This document shows positions 35,633-44,981 of a stretch of 64,000 bases of DNA, piece by piece. The DNA lies in assembly GCF_018130465.1 (NCBI RefSeq), contig NZ_JAFCKJ010000020.1:31628-95627 (forward strand), in the 5' to 3' direction. The translations under genes and the position numbers were made by a program. This DNA is from Bradyrhizobium canariense. Lineage in GTDB: Bacteria > Pseudomonadota > Alphaproteobacteria > Rhizobiales > Xanthobacteraceae. Under the pieces are notes generated by a model that saw only the letters and a program-made list of their open reading frames with translations, was not told the origin of the DNA and ran no database searches. Every line of letters starts with the position of its first letter. Positions within the stretch are counted from its first letter, which is position 1.

Positions 35633-36621
35633 GGCGCGATCGTGATACCCCAGGGCAGTTCGCCCACTTGAATGGTCTTGATCACTTTTTGCGCGGCGAC
35701 GTCGATGACGGAGACGTCGTTCGACACGCCATTGGTGGTGAGCAGATATTTTTCGTCCGGCGTGAATGCCATGTGCCAGACCCGCTGTCCGACCAGCAGA
35801 TATTTTGTCACCTTGCGCGTGGCGGTATCGACCACGGCGACGCGGTTGGCGGGACCGAGCGCGATGAAGGCGGTCTTGTCGTCCCGGGTCATGCCGATCC
35901 CGACGGGCTGGATGGCCTCTTTCCTCAACCCCGGGATCTCGAACGTGACCTTGCCGGTCACCTCGTGCTTTCCGGGGTCGATGATCGACACGGTGCCGCC
36001 GATCTCCGAGGACACCCACAATTCGGAAGCGTCGTGCTTGAATTCGGCAAAGCGCGGCCGCGCATCGACCAGCACGTTGGCGACGATCTGGCGCGACGAT
36101 GTGTCGATGAAATGCGCCATGTTGGTGGTCTCGGACGTGTTGATCAGCGTCTTGCCGTCCGGGCTGATGGTCATGCCCTCGGGCTCGACGCCGACCTGGA
36201 TATCGCCAAGGCGGGCGCGCTTCTCGAGGTCGATCACGGTCACCGTGTTGTCGTTCTCGTTGGCGACGTAGAGGATCTTGCCGGCGGCATCCTGGGCGAA
36301 CAATTCGGGGTCGGGCCCGGAGGGCAGGCTGTCCACCACGGCTTGCGTCTTGGCGTCGATCATCTGGATGGTGTCGTCGTCGCCGACCGCGACCATCACG
36401 AACTTGCCGTCGCGCGTGAAGTCGATGCCGCGCGGGCGCTGGCCGACCTTGATGGTCTTGGTCACCGTCCAGCTGTCGGTGTCGATCACCGAGACCGTGT
36501 TGCTCTTCTCGTTCGAGACATAGGCGATGAACGCATGCGCGGGCGCCGCCGCCAGCGCCAGTCCGGACAGCAACCCCACACGCCACATGCGCAACATCAG
36601 CGTTCTCACTTCAATTTGCAT
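35629..36621 (-). CDS. PQQ-associated YVTN beta-propeller protein
   Basis: 330 residues. Signal peptide (MWRVGLLSGLALAAAPAHA, cleaved near AHA-F) followed by about seven YVTN-type blades, each like AYVSNEKSNTVSVIDTDSWTV and LYVANENDNTVTVIDLEKRA (partly quoted). The family is the propeller protein encoded with PQQ alcohol-system ABC genes. Its role may be as a periplasmic binding or scaffold partner. The annotated ATG 36621 overlaps the binding-protein gene by 16 bases; ATG 36597 or 36588 is equally possible. Confidence 0.87.
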   Translation of the reverse strand: MQIEVRTLMLRMWRVGLLSGLALAAAPAHAFIAYVSNEKSNTVSVIDTDSWTVTKTIKVGQRPRGIDFTRDGKFVMVAVGDDDTIQMIDAKTQAVVDSLPSGPDPELFAQDAAGKILYVANENDNTVTVIDLEKRARLGDIQVGVEPEGMTISPDGKTLINTSETTNMAHFIDTSSRQIVANVLVDARPRFAEFKHDASELWVSSEIGGTVSIIDPGKHEVTGKVTFEIPGLRKEAIQPVGIGMTRDDKTAFIALGPANRVAVVDTATRKVTKYLLVGQRVWHMAFTPDEKYLLTTNGVSNDVSVIDVAAQKVIKTIQVGELPWGITIAP

Positions 36622-37787
36622 TTGCTCTCCGGGCGATCATAGCCGAGCGTGTCGAGCTCGGAGACCTGGTGCAAAAAACCTTCCTGCGGCGACACCGACA
36701 CCACCATGCGGCCGTCGACCAGCAGGATCGGCTGGCGCAGCTGCAGGTTCCAGTCGCGCAAGGTCAGCTTTGTGCCCTTGAACGCGGCGACCGAGAAATC
36801 CGGACCCTTGATGAAATCGGTGACCTTCTTGACGTCGCCGGAATTGGTGCGCGAGGTGGCCTCTCCGATCATGCGCACGGCGGTCCAGACCTGCATGTCG
36901 AGCGGGGTCATCCGCCGCGCGTTCAGCTTGACGAAGCGGTTCTGCATCTGGATCGCGCCCCACTGGTCCTGCGCTGCGTCCCAGCTCCGCGGCACGAGGC
37001 CGGCCGAGCCCGCGACAGGCCGCGGATCCCAGGTGCGATAGGGCAGGTAGGCGCCGAACACCTCGCTCTCGTCGGCCGCGACCAGCACGTCGTAAGCCGG
37101 CGCCTGTTGCGTGAACACCGGCATCTGGCGCTGGATCAGCGTCACGCCCGAGTCCGTGCGGCGCGCACCGCCTTTATCTTCGAAGCTGCGCTCCTGCACG
37201 ATCTTGGCGCCGAACCGCGTCGCGGTGCGCCGGAGGGCATCGGCGAACAGCTTGTCCTCGTCATGCGAGCCGACCACGAGCAGCCAGCGCTTCCACTGCT
37301 TCCACACCAGATATTGACCGAGCGCATCAGCCAGCATTGCGCGCGTCGGCGCGGTGTGAATGACGTTGGCACGGCAATCGGCCTCGCGCAGCCGCTCGTC
37401 GATTGCGCCGGCGTTGAACAGCAGCGTGCCGCGGTCGCGCAGGGCGTCGGCGACTTTCAGCAGCGCGTCGGCCGGCAGGTCGGCGATGATGAAGCCGTTG
37501 CGTGCGGCGAGGTCGGTCGCGGCCTGCACGGCATCCTCGCCTTCCTTGATGCGCCGCTCCTCCAGCGCAAATCGCTGGTTGAGGAATTTGCCGGTGGTGT
37601 TGTTGTCCTCGATGGCGAGGCGCGCGCCGGCAACGCCGTCATTGTCCGCGGGCTGCTCGACCAGCGACAGCGTCGATCTGGTGCCGGCGACGCCGAGATA
37701 GCCGACGCCGATCATGACAGGGTCGGCCGCGAGCGCACTCGTCGCAGCAAGACCGAAGCCGATCAGGCCGACCAACCATCGGATCAT
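36606..37787 (-). CDS. lutA: Periplasmic binding protein of the PQQ/lanthanide-associated ABC transporter
   Basis: 393 residues, signal peptide (IRWLVGLIGFGLAATSALA). Leucine/branched-chain-type binding fold (type 1): DPVMIGVGYLGVAGTRSTLSLVEQPADNDGV near the start, then GAIDERLREADCRANVIHTAPTRAM. The family is the binding protein of the PQQ alcohol dehydrogenase system; LutA in Methylorubrum. ATG 37787 with TGGAGGAAA. First of five overlapping genes (lutA, propeller, lutE, lutF, small exported). Whether it binds a metal complex, an alcohol or another ligand cannot be read from sequence. Confidence 0.87.
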   Translation of the reverse strand: MIRWLVGLIGFGLAATSALAADPVMIGVGYLGVAGTRSTLSLVEQPADNDGVAGARLAIEDNNTTGKFLNQRFALEERRIKEGEDAVQAATDLAARNGFIIADLPADALLKVADALRDRGTLLFNAGAIDERLREADCRANVIHTAPTRAMLADALGQYLVWKQWKRWLLVVGSHDEDKLFADALRRTATRFGAKIVQERSFEDKGGARRTDSGVTLIQRQMPVFTQQAPAYDVLVAADESEVFGAYLPYRTWDPRPVAGSAGLVPRSWDAAQDQWGAIQMQNRFVKLNARRMTPLDMQVWTAVRMIGEATSRTNSGDVKKVTDFIKGPDFSVAAFKGTKLTLRDWNLQLRQPILLVDGRMVVSVSPQEGFLHQVSELDTLGYDRPESKCKLK

Positions 37788-37915
37788 GTTTCCTCCAGAT
37801 GTTCTCCCTGGCTTGACCGCCGGTGGAGAATTGTCTCTGCTAAAGCATGACCGATTTAGCCCGGCTTGCAACCCCGCATTTCGTCCTCGCGCGCGCGAGG
37901 ACTGGAATCACGATC

Positions 37916-38416
37916 ATGCGAGCGCTGATATGTTTCGCCGCTTTGCTGTTGACGGGCTCAGTCGCGTTAGCCGATCCCCCGAAACTCGCGGTGTTCGATT
38001 TCGAGCTGATCGACACCAGCCTGCCCGGCGAGTTCTATGGCTCCAAGCCCGAGGAAGCGCGGCTCGAGCGCATCAGCGAGCAGCTGCGCAAGGAGCTGGC
38101 TGATTCAGGCAGGTTCCAAATGCTCGACATCGCGCCGATCAGGGACGCTGCCCGTCACGCCAATCTGCAGGCCTGCGGCGGCTGCGACCTCAAGCTTGCC
38201 GGGCAGTTGGGTGCCGACCTGGAAATCACCGGGATGGTACAGAAGGTCTCGAACCTGATCATCAATCTGAACATCTACCTGCGCGACGTGAAGACCGGCA
38301 ACATGATCACGGCCGCCAGCGCCGACATGCGCGGCAACACGGATGAATCCTGGACGCGCACGATGAGCTATTTGATCCGCAACCGGTTGCTGGCACCGAA
38401 TTACGGCAAGCCGTGA
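37916..38416 (+). CDS. Exported DUF2380/DUF3280-like protein of the quinoprotein locus
   Basis: 166 residues from ATG 37916: signal peptide MRALICFAALLLTGSVALA, then PKLAVFDFELIDTSLPGEFYG, RLERISEQLRKELADSGRFQMLD, the cysteine pair in LQACGGCDLKLAGQLGADLEITG and the C-terminal SWTRTMSYLIRNRLL. The fold resembles the small domain of TolB-like and curli-type proteins that sense or assemble at the membrane. The frame reaches back to 37847 without good coding signal. Divergent from lutA across 128 bases. Homologues next to lut/ped operons are known; function is not. Confidence 0.7.
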   Translation: MRALICFAALLLTGSVALADPPKLAVFDFELIDTSLPGEFYGSKPEEARLERISEQLRKELADSGRFQMLDIAPIRDAARHANLQACGGCDLKLAGQLGADLEITGMVQKVSNLIINLNIYLRDVKTGNMITAASADMRGNTDESWTRTMSYLIRNRLLAPNYGKP

Positions 38417-38424
38417 GGGGGATA

Positions 38425-39270
38425 TCACCCCTTCAATCTCTCCGCATGCCAGTGCAGGTGATCGCCCATGAAGGTCGAGATGAAATAATAGCTGTGGTCG
38501 TAGCCCGCCTGCCGTCGCAGCGTCAGCGGGATGTTGGCCTTGGTGCAGGCGGCCTGCAGCAGTTCCGGCTTGAGCTGCTCCTTCAGGAAATTATCGGCCT
38601 CGCCGACGTCGACGAGGAAGCCTGAAAACTTCGCGCCGTCCTCGATCAGCGCCACCGTGTCGTGGCTGCGCCAAATGTCCTTGTTGGGACCGAGATAGCC
38701 GGTCAGCGCCTTGATGCCCCAGGGCACAAGCGACGGCGCCACGATCGGCGCAAAGGCGCTGGCCGCGCGAAAACGGTGCGGGTTGCGCAGCGCGACCGTC
38801 AGCGCGCCATGGCCACCCATCGAATGGCCCATCACCGATTGGCGCTTCGCATCGACCGGAAAATTCTCCGCCACGAGTTTTGGCAGTTCGTCGGTGACGT
38901 AGCTCCACATGCGATAATTGCGTGAAAACGGCGCTTCCGTCGCGTCGACATAGAAGCCGGCGCCGAGGCCGAAATCATAGGCATTGTTGGCATCGCCCGG
39001 CACGTCGGGTCCGCGCGGGCTGGTGTCGGGCGCGACGAAGATCAGGCCGAGCTCGGCGCAGGCTTTGCGGAATTCGCCCTTCTCGGTGACGTTGGCGTGC
39101 GTGCAGGTGAGGCCGGAGAGATACCAGACCACGGGCAGCTTGGCGCCCTGCGCGTGCGGGGGGACATAGACCGAGAACACCATTTCGGTTCCGGTCGCCT
39201 GGCTGGCATGGCGATACACGCCCTGCACGCCGCCATAGGATGTATTGGTCGAGACAGTCTGGATCGTCAT
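38425..39270 (-). CDS. fghA: S-formylglutathione hydrolase
   Basis: Cytosolic alpha/beta-hydrolase of 281 residues. It splits S-formylglutathione to formate and glutathione, the last step of the glutathione formaldehyde pathway. The nucleophile is Ser150 in VMGHSMGGHGAL. The other triad residues are in the C-terminal third, in GEADNFL (Asp) and AGYDHSYYF (His). LSGLTCTHANVTEKGEFRK is the family's oxyanion-side motif. It is apart from gfa-adhC but inside the same island. ATG 39270 chosen; an earlier in-frame ATG at 39300 lacks similarity. Ends 8 bases from the converging DUF2380 gene. Confidence 0.93.
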   Translation of the reverse strand: MTIQTVSTNTSYGGVQGVYRHASQATGTEMVFSVYVPPHAQGAKLPVVWYLSGLTCTHANVTEKGEFRKACAELGLIFVAPDTSPRGPDVPGDANNAYDFGLGAGFYVDATEAPFSRNYRMWSYVTDELPKLVAENFPVDAKRQSVMGHSMGGHGALTVALRNPHRFRAASAFAPIVAPSLVPWGIKALTGYLGPNKDIWRSHDTVALIEDGAKFSGFLVDVGEADNFLKEQLKPELLQAACTKANIPLTLRRQAGYDHSYYFISTFMGDHLHWHAERLKG

Positions 39271-39340
39271 GCCGTTATGCTCCGTGGCATCAAACCACAT
39301 CAGGATTGCAACGCTTGTGTGACCGAATTCGTGGCGGCCG

Positions 39341-39961
39341 TCAGGCCACGCCGCTGTCGATCGCCAGTCGCACCAGCTCGACAGAGGTTTTCACCCCGAG
39401 CTTCTGGCGCATGATGGACGAGGTGTTGGCGACAGTCTTGTAGGACGACTGCACCAGCCAGGCGATCTCGGAAAGGCTCTTTCCGGCGCTGAGCAGCCGC
39501 AATATCTCCATCTCGCGCGCGTTCAGCTTCGACAGCGGGCTTTGCGCCAGCGCGGGTCCCGCAAAGGCGATGCTCCGCGCGATCGCGCTCGGCAGATAGG
39601 TGCCGCCGCTGCCGACGGTGCGGATCGCCTCGACGAGATCGTCGGGGTCGCCGGTCTTGGAGACGTAGCCCTTGGCGCCGCACTCGATCGCACGCGCCGC
39701 GAAAGCAGGGTCGTCGTTCATGCTGAACATGATGATTCGAGCCTCGGGCGCGCGCTCGAGGATGCGGCGCGCGAGCTCGAAGCCGGACACGGTCGGCAGG
39801 TTGATGTCGATGATCGAGAGGTCGGGGCGCTCGACGATGAAGACGCACTCGCCGTCTTCGGCGTCGGCGGCCTCCAAAATCTCGATCTCGCCCTCGTCGG
39901 CCAGCACGGCACGGCAGCCGGAGGCGACGATGGGATGATCGTCGACGATCAAAATGCGCAT
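39341..39961 (-). CDS. LuxR-type response regulator
   Basis: 206 residues: receiver domain with acidic pair Asp7-Asp8, phospho-acceptor Asp52 (IIDINLPTVSG) and the conserved Lys in GYVSKTG. A NarL/LuxR helix-turn-helix follows (LNAREMEILRLLSAGKSLSEIAWLV). Divergent from the sensor kinase over 142 bases, an arrangement like FlhS/FlhR of Paracoccus, which controls formaldehyde and methanol genes. It could therefore regulate the PQQ dehydrogenases, fghA or the TonB receptor. That is inference from context. Confidence 0.87.
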   Translation of the reverse strand: MRILIVDDHPIVASGCRAVLADEGEIEILEAADAEDGECVFIVERPDLSIIDINLPTVSGFELARRILERAPEARIIMFSMNDDPAFAARAIECGAKGYVSKTGDPDDLVEAIRTVGSGGTYLPSAIARSIAFAGPALAQSPLSKLNAREMEILRLLSAGKSLSEIAWLVQSSYKTVANTSSIMRQKLGVKTSVELVRLAIDSGVA

Positions 39962-40103
39962 AGGCGTTCCTCGCGACAGCGCCGGCCTGTTTCGTGCTCG
40001 GCCGGGATTGCTGTACGCTTTCGATTAGATATCGGGCGCTTCGCCTCTGTCAACGTTATCGGACAGGCGCAGGCCAATCCTTCGCGGGGCACGGGCGGCA
40101 CCA

Positions 40104-41462
40104 ATGTGGCAAAATCTATCCTTGCGCGCGCGCATCAACCTGCTGCTGGCGCTGCTGCTGGCGCTGGGGCTCGCCGTCAATATCGGCCGCCAGGTCGCGG
40201 AAGCCGGGCCGCGCGTGCAGGCCGAGGACCAGAGCGTGATCCGGCTCGCGCGCGAATTCATCGAAATGATCGTTGCCGATCTCAACGAGGCGCCCGATCC
40301 GGATGCCAGGCTGAATCAGATCGCGCGCGACCTCAGCCGCCTGCGCCATGTCAGCATCGCGCTTCGGGACGAAGGCGGCAGTCCGCTGACGCAGCCTCAG
40401 ACCGACGCCGATGACGACACCCGTGGGCCGCCGGCCTGGTTCGTCAGCCTGGTTCATCCCGAGCAGACCGCGGTGAGCGTACCCGTCTCGATCCATGGCA
40501 AGCCGGGCTCGCTTCTGATCACCTCCCATCCCGACGACGAGATCGCCGAGATCTGGGACGCCATCGTGACCCAGCTCGAGGTCGGCTCGGTGATCGCGCT
40601 CGCGCTGTTCCTGGTGATGATGAATGTGGTCGGCCGGGCACTGGCGCCGCTCCAGTCCCTGGCGGATGTGATGGCCGAGCTCGAAGACGGGCGCTATCAG
40701 GCGCGCGTCGCGCCGGGCGGCGCACCGGAGCTCGCCGCGATCTGCACCAAGCTCAACCATCTTGCGGCAACGCTCAGCGAGGCGGTCGAGGACAAGCGGC
40801 GCCTCGCCGAGCGAACGGTGTCGCTCCAGGACGTCGAGCGCAAGGAGATCGCCCGCGAGCTCCATGACGAGTTCGGGCCATACCTGTTCTCGCTGCGCGC
40901 ACATGCCAGCGCGCTGGCGAAGCAGGCGGACGGACGCGCCCCGAGTGCGGAAGCCGTGCGAAAACACGGCAGTGCCATGCTGGAGCAGATCAACGCGCTT
41001 CAGCAGTTCAATCGCCGCGTGCTGGAGCGCCTCCGGCCCGTCGGCCTCGCCGAGCTCGGCCTGCGCCAGGCGCTGGAATCGCTGTCGCGGCTGTGGCGGG
41101 AATCGCATCCCGACGTCGCCATCGAGACCGTGATCTCGCCTGCGCTCGGCGTCACCGGGGAGACCGCCGACCTCACCATCTACCGCATCGTGCAGGAGGC
41201 GCTCACCAACGTGTTCCGCCACGCCGGCGCGACCTCGGTCAATGTCGTCATCGAGCCGGTGGCGCAGGCGGCAAGCGACGGCCGCGGCTGCGCCCGGGTG
41301 CGGGTCAGCGACAATGGCCGCGGCATGGAGCCGGGCCAGAAGCTCGGCTTCGGCCTCGTCGGCATGCGCGAGCGGATCCTGGCGCTGGGCGGCACGCTCA
41401 ACGTCGTCTCCGGCGATGGCGGTCTGACGGTCGAGGCGCTGGTTCCGACGGCGGCGGCCTGA
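40104..41462 (+). CDS. Sensor histidine kinase, HisKA_3 type
   Basis: 452 residues. Membrane helix at about 10-28, a periplasmic domain to about 155 (no named sensor fold), second helix 161-178, HAMP linker, then the phospho-acceptor His254 in IARELHDEFGPYLFSL and the ATPase domain with EALTNVFRHA, DNGRGMEPG and GFGLVGMRER. It is the partner of the divergent LuxR-type regulator, comparable with FlhS or MoxY. The signal sensed in the periplasm could be metal, alcohol or aldehyde. Followed by a palindrome-rich leader and the TonB receptor. Confidence 0.9.
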   Translation: MWQNLSLRARINLLLALLLALGLAVNIGRQVAEAGPRVQAEDQSVIRLAREFIEMIVADLNEAPDPDARLNQIARDLSRLRHVSIALRDEGGSPLTQPQTDADDDTRGPPAWFVSLVHPEQTAVSVPVSIHGKPGSLLITSHPDDEIAEIWDAIVTQLEVGSVIALALFLVMMNVVGRALAPLQSLADVMAELEDGRYQARVAPGGAPELAAICTKLNHLAATLSEAVEDKRRLAERTVSLQDVERKEIARELHDEFGPYLFSLRAHASALAKQADGRAPSAEAVRKHGSAMLEQINALQQFNRRVLERLRPVGLAELGLRQALESLSRLWRESHPDVAIETVISPALGVTGETADLTIYRIVQEALTNVFRHAGATSVNVVIEPVAQAASDGRGCARVRVSDNGRGMEPGQKLGFGLVGMRERILALGGTLNVVSGDGGLTVEALVPTAAA

Positions 41463-41476
41463 TCGTGCCCGAAATC

Positions 41477-41507
41477 ATCGGGAAAAATTCCCGATTTGAT
41501 CGGGAAA
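41477..41507. promoter_or_regulatory. Triple TCGGGAA motif upstream of the TonB receptor
   Basis: ATCGGGAA (41477-41484) faces TTCCCGAT (41488-41495), forming a 19-base perfect palindrome. A third ATCGGGAA follows at 41500-41507. It begins 15 bases after the kinase stop and lies 120 bases before the receptor start. It may be an operator for the receptor gene, or a weak terminator of the kinase gene (the right arm is followed by only TTT). Confidence 0.5.
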
Positions 41508-41626
41508 ACGGGTGCGGATATTGCCCGACCTTTTGTGGCTGGCGCACTCATTGCCGCCGATTACACTCGTCTCAGCCAACCGGCGAAGATCAAAACAGCC
41601 GGCGGTTACGGATGGGAAGGCAGGGG

Positions 41627-44134
41627 ATGGGCAAGGTTCATTGGTTCAACACTCTTGGGTTCGAGGCTCTTTCGTTCAAGCGTCGTTTGTTGATGGCCTC
41701 GGTTTCGACCGGGCTGGTGTCGGGATTGGTCTTCGCGATCCCCGCAGGGGCCGCGCAGGACGAGGAAACCAACGTCCAGAACCTGCCGCCGGTCGAGGTG
41801 ACGGCGCCGCCGCCGTCAACGGCGCGGCGCACCGCGTCGTCGCGTCCGGTCGCGCGCGTCGGGGCACCGTCATCCGCCAGCCCCAAGACGCGTCTGTACG
41901 TCTACCCGACCGCGCCGGGCACCGGCAGAGGTCTCGACGTCGACAAGGTTCCGTCGGCGGTCAACGCCGTCGACGCAAGCCAGATCAAGCGCACCGGCTC
42001 GCTGAACATCACCGACGCGCTTCGCGACAACATCGCCGGCGTCAACATCAGCGAGGTCACCGGCAATCCGTTTCAGCCGGATGTCGAATTCCGCGGCTTC
42101 GTTGCCTCGCCCGTGACGGGCACGCCGCAAGGCCTCGCAGTGTATCAGAACGGCGTTCGCATCAACGAAGCCTTCTCCGACGCCGTCAACTGGGACCTGA
42201 TCCCGACCGCGGCGATCCGGTCGGTGACGCTGGTGACCAACAACCCCGCCTTCGGCCTCAACGCGCTGGGCGGCGCGATCAATCTGCAGATGAAGGACGG
42301 TTTTACCTATCAGGGCGCGGAGCTTGATCTCATGGGCGGCTCGTTCGGCCGTATCCAGGGCTCGGCGCAATGGGGCAAGACGGTCGACAAGAACTACGGC
42401 ATCTATGCCGCGCTCGAAGGCCTGCACGACAACGGCTTCCGCAATTTCTCCCAATCGGACGTGCGGCGCTTCTACGGCGATGTCGGCTACAAGGCCGGCG
42501 ACAGCGAATTCCACGCCAACATGGGCGTCGCCAAGAACGATTTCGGCGCCAGCGCCACCGTTCCCGCCGAGCTGCTCGACAAATATTGGGGCGCGACCTA
42601 CACGACCCCGCAGACCACTTCCAATCGCGTCGGCTATCTCAACCTGACAGGCAAGGTCGATGCGACGCCGACCTGGACGCTCGAAGGCACCGCGCATGTG
42701 CGCAGGTACGAGCAGAAGCTCGTCGACGGCAATCCGACCGACGCGCAGGAATGCACCGATCCGGGGCTCGCGGGTCTTCTTTGCTTCGGCGACGGCGCGA
42801 CACCGGCAAACGGCACGAACGGCCTGCCGCTTGCCAATCCTTTCGCGTCCGGGACCATCCTCGGCGAGATCGACCGGAGCTCGATACGTTCGACCACGTT
42901 CGGCGTATCAGGGCAGGCCACCAACACCGATCAACTGTTTGGCCACGACAACCGCTTCGTGATGGGCGCAACCTATGACGCCAGCGTCACGCGCTATAAC
43001 GCCACCGCCGAGATCGGCACGATCGGAGAAAACTACGTCGTCAGCGGCAGCGGCCTGTTCCTGGGGCCGACCGGCGCGCCGGACCCCGTCGCCGGTCCCG
43101 TCTCGCTGCGGACCGTCAATCAATATAACGGCCTGTACGCAATGGACACGTTCAACGTCACCGATGCGTTTGCCGTGACGGGCGGCGGCCGCTTCAACGT
43201 GGCGCGCATCACGCTGGAGGATCAGCTCGGGGCCGATCTCAACGGCGATCACACCTTCACCCGTTTCAATCCGGTAATCGGCGGCACCTACAAGATCACG
43301 CCGGGGTTGACGGCCTATGCCGGCTATTCCGAGGCCAACCGCGTGCCGACTCCGCTGGAGCTCGGCTGCTCCGATCCAGCCCGTCCCTGTCTCATTGCCG
43401 CGTTTCTCGTCTCCGATCCGCCGCTGAAACAGGTCGTGTCAAAGACCGTGGAAGCGGGCCTGCGCGGCAGCAGGGAGCTGAACATCGGCACGCTCGGCTG
43501 GAAGCTCGGCGGATTCCGCGCCACCAATTACGACGACATCGTCGCCATCCCAGTCCCCGGGCGCACCGGCTTTGGCTATTTTTCCAATGTCGGCCGCACC
43601 AGGCGGCAGGGCCTCGAGGCCGAAATCAACATCAAATCGCCGACGCTTCAATTCCAGGCGAGCTACGCCTTCGTCGACGCGCGCTTCCTCGACGCATTGA
43701 CCATCGGCTCCAACAGCCCGTTCGCCGATGGCGACGGCAACATCCAGGTCTCGCCCGGCAACCAGCTCCCCGCGATCCCGCGCCACCGCGTCAAGATCGG
43801 CGTCGACTATGCCGTCACCGACGTCTGGAAGGTCGGCGGCAACGCGCTGTTCGTCTCCAGCCAATATCTGGTCGGCGACGAGTCCAATCAGTATGCGAAG
43901 CTGCCGTCCTATACCGTGTTCAATCTCCACACCTCCTACCAGGTGACCAAGAACGTCCAGCTCTACGGCAAGATCGACAACATCTTCGACAAGCGCTACG
44001 CGACCTACGGACAGTTCTTCGACCGCGAAGCCGTGCCCAACTTCACCAATGGCGGTGCCGAGTTCACCGACCCGCGCTCGCTCAGCCCGGCACGGCCGCG
44101 GGCGTTCTATGCGGGGATGCGGGTGACGTTCTGA
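41627..44134 (+). CDS. TonB-dependent outer-membrane receptor, candidate lanthanide/metallophore receptor
   Basis: 835 residues from ATG 41627. Long leader ending VFAIPAGAAQ-D, a Pro/Thr-rich stretch with the TonB-box-like NLPPVEVTAP, plug domain (LNITDALRDNIAGVNISEV, FQPDVEFRGFVASPVTGTPQG) and 22-strand barrel ending RAFYAGMRVTF with terminal Phe. The frame upstream to 41093 overlaps the kinase and is not coding. The last gene of the island, next to a two-component pair; a TonB receptor (LutH) imports lanthanide chelates in Methylorubrum. The match here rests on context and domain architecture, so a siderophore or cobalamin receptor is not excluded. Confidence 0.85.
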   Translation: MGKVHWFNTLGFEALSFKRRLLMASVSTGLVSGLVFAIPAGAAQDEETNVQNLPPVEVTAPPPSTARRTASSRPVARVGAPSSASPKTRLYVYPTAPGTGRGLDVDKVPSAVNAVDASQIKRTGSLNITDALRDNIAGVNISEVTGNPFQPDVEFRGFVASPVTGTPQGLAVYQNGVRINEAFSDAVNWDLIPTAAIRSVTLVTNNPAFGLNALGGAINLQMKDGFTYQGAELDLMGGSFGRIQGSAQWGKTVDKNYGIYAALEGLHDNGFRNFSQSDVRRFYGDVGYKAGDSEFHANMGVAKNDFGASATVPAELLDKYWGATYTTPQTTSNRVGYLNLTGKVDATPTWTLEGTAHVRRYEQKLVDGNPTDAQECTDPGLAGLLCFGDGATPANGTNGLPLANPFASGTILGEIDRSSIRSTTFGVSGQATNTDQLFGHDNRFVMGATYDASVTRYNATAEIGTIGENYVVSGSGLFLGPTGAPDPVAGPVSLRTVNQYNGLYAMDTFNVTDAFAVTGGGRFNVARITLEDQLGADLNGDHTFTRFNPVIGGTYKITPGLTAYAGYSEANRVPTPLELGCSDPARPCLIAAFLVSDPPLKQVVSKTVEAGLRGSRELNIGTLGWKLGGFRATNYDDIVAIPVPGRTGFGYFSNVGRTRRQGLEAEINIKSPTLQFQASYAFVDARFLDALTIGSNSPFADGDGNIQVSPGNQLPAIPRHRVKIGVDYAVTDVWKVGGNALFVSSQYLVGDESNQYAKLPSYTVFNLHTSYQVTKNVQLYGKIDNIFDKRYATYGQFFDREAVPNFTNGGAEFTDPRSLSPARPRAFYAGMRVTF

Positions 44135-44282
44135 TCTGGCCACAAGCCCCGGCCATGTGGGTGACGAGGAGGCCGGTCTTCGCCGGCGCGGCGTGCCGCC
44201 ACGGATGTGTTCTACCTAAAGCCGATTGACTCATTGTTCATGTTTTGTTCTTATGCTGCTCGTCCAGCCAAGGGAGCGAGCC

Positions 44283-44582
44283 ATGGACAACCGCATCAAC
44301 GAAATCCGTAAGATCATCAGGGCATTACGCGTCAGCATGCGCGAGGCCGAGGCCATCATGCATGAGCAGATCAACAGGGACGAGGACTGCAGCTTCGTCG
44401 CGGGCGAAGTCATGAAGATGCGCACGGTGATGAGCGGGCTCGTCCGGGAGCGGGCCGCGCTCGGCGACACCGACCCGATTGTCGTCGCCAGCCTGTTCGT
44501 TCCCCGCCGGCGGCCGATGCCATCGCGCGTCAGTGTTGAGAAGCGCCGCCTTGTTCCGCCGCGAGAGGCGGTACGGGCATGA
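44283..44582 (+). CDS. Small conserved protein, unknown function
   Basis: 99 residues. The N-terminal 60 residues form a charged helix (NEIRKIIRALRVSMREAEAIMHEQINRDEDCSFVAGEVMKMR, partly quoted). The tail is basic with VPRRRPMPSRVSVEKRRL. The ribosome site AAGGGAG precedes ATG 44283, and the stop overlaps the next start (ATGA). No signal peptide or family recognised; the pair with the next gene looks like a conserved rhizobial operon. Confidence 0.6.
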   Translation: MDNRINEIRKIIRALRVSMREAEAIMHEQINRDEDCSFVAGEVMKMRTVMSGLVRERAALGDTDPIVVASLFVPRRRPMPSRVSVEKRRLVPPREAVRA

Positions 44583-44812
44583 AGGGGGAGAGGACGACCT
44601 ACTTCTCCGACATGCAGGAGCCGCCGGAGTTCCTGAAGGCTCTCGATCATGTGAGGCGCCTGTCTTGTCTCGAAGGCTGGTGCCGCATGCACATCGAGGC
44701 CATCCAGGTCGCGATCGATCAGTACGCGGAGGCGGCTCTCGGCAATCGGGAGTTCTTCCTCAACAAGCCACACAGCATCGGCGGAAGTCGGAGCAACAGC
44801 GACGTGCCGTGA
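44579..44812 (+). CDS. Small conserved protein, unknown function
   Basis: 77 residues, soluble, helix-rich: LKALDHVRRLSCLEGWCRMHIEAIQVAIDQYAEAALGNREFFLNKP. Two cysteines (Cys30 and Cys35). Translationally coupled to the preceding 99-residue gene by a four-base overlap. I do not recognise a family. Confidence 0.6.
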   Translation: MKGERTTYFSDMQEPPEFLKALDHVRRLSCLEGWCRMHIEAIQVAIDQYAEAALGNREFFLNKPHSIGGSRSNSDVP

Positions 44813-44981
44813 CAGCGGTGCATGTCAGCGTGTCGACCTTTTGACACGTCCGATGATCCCGCGCGCCGGCGAAGCTTGGCGCCGCGTTGTCTTTACCGCT
44901 CGGAAACCATAGCAAATGATCCTAAAATTGTAACGAAACTGTTTGGCTGTCTGTGCGTCGGTTCGTCGGAGGGCCCGTCCG

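Noticed and set aside
41093-41626. N-terminal extension of the TonB receptor frame
   Set aside because: It overlaps the kinase C-terminus in another frame and reads as Arg-rich noise; the signal peptide begins at 41627.
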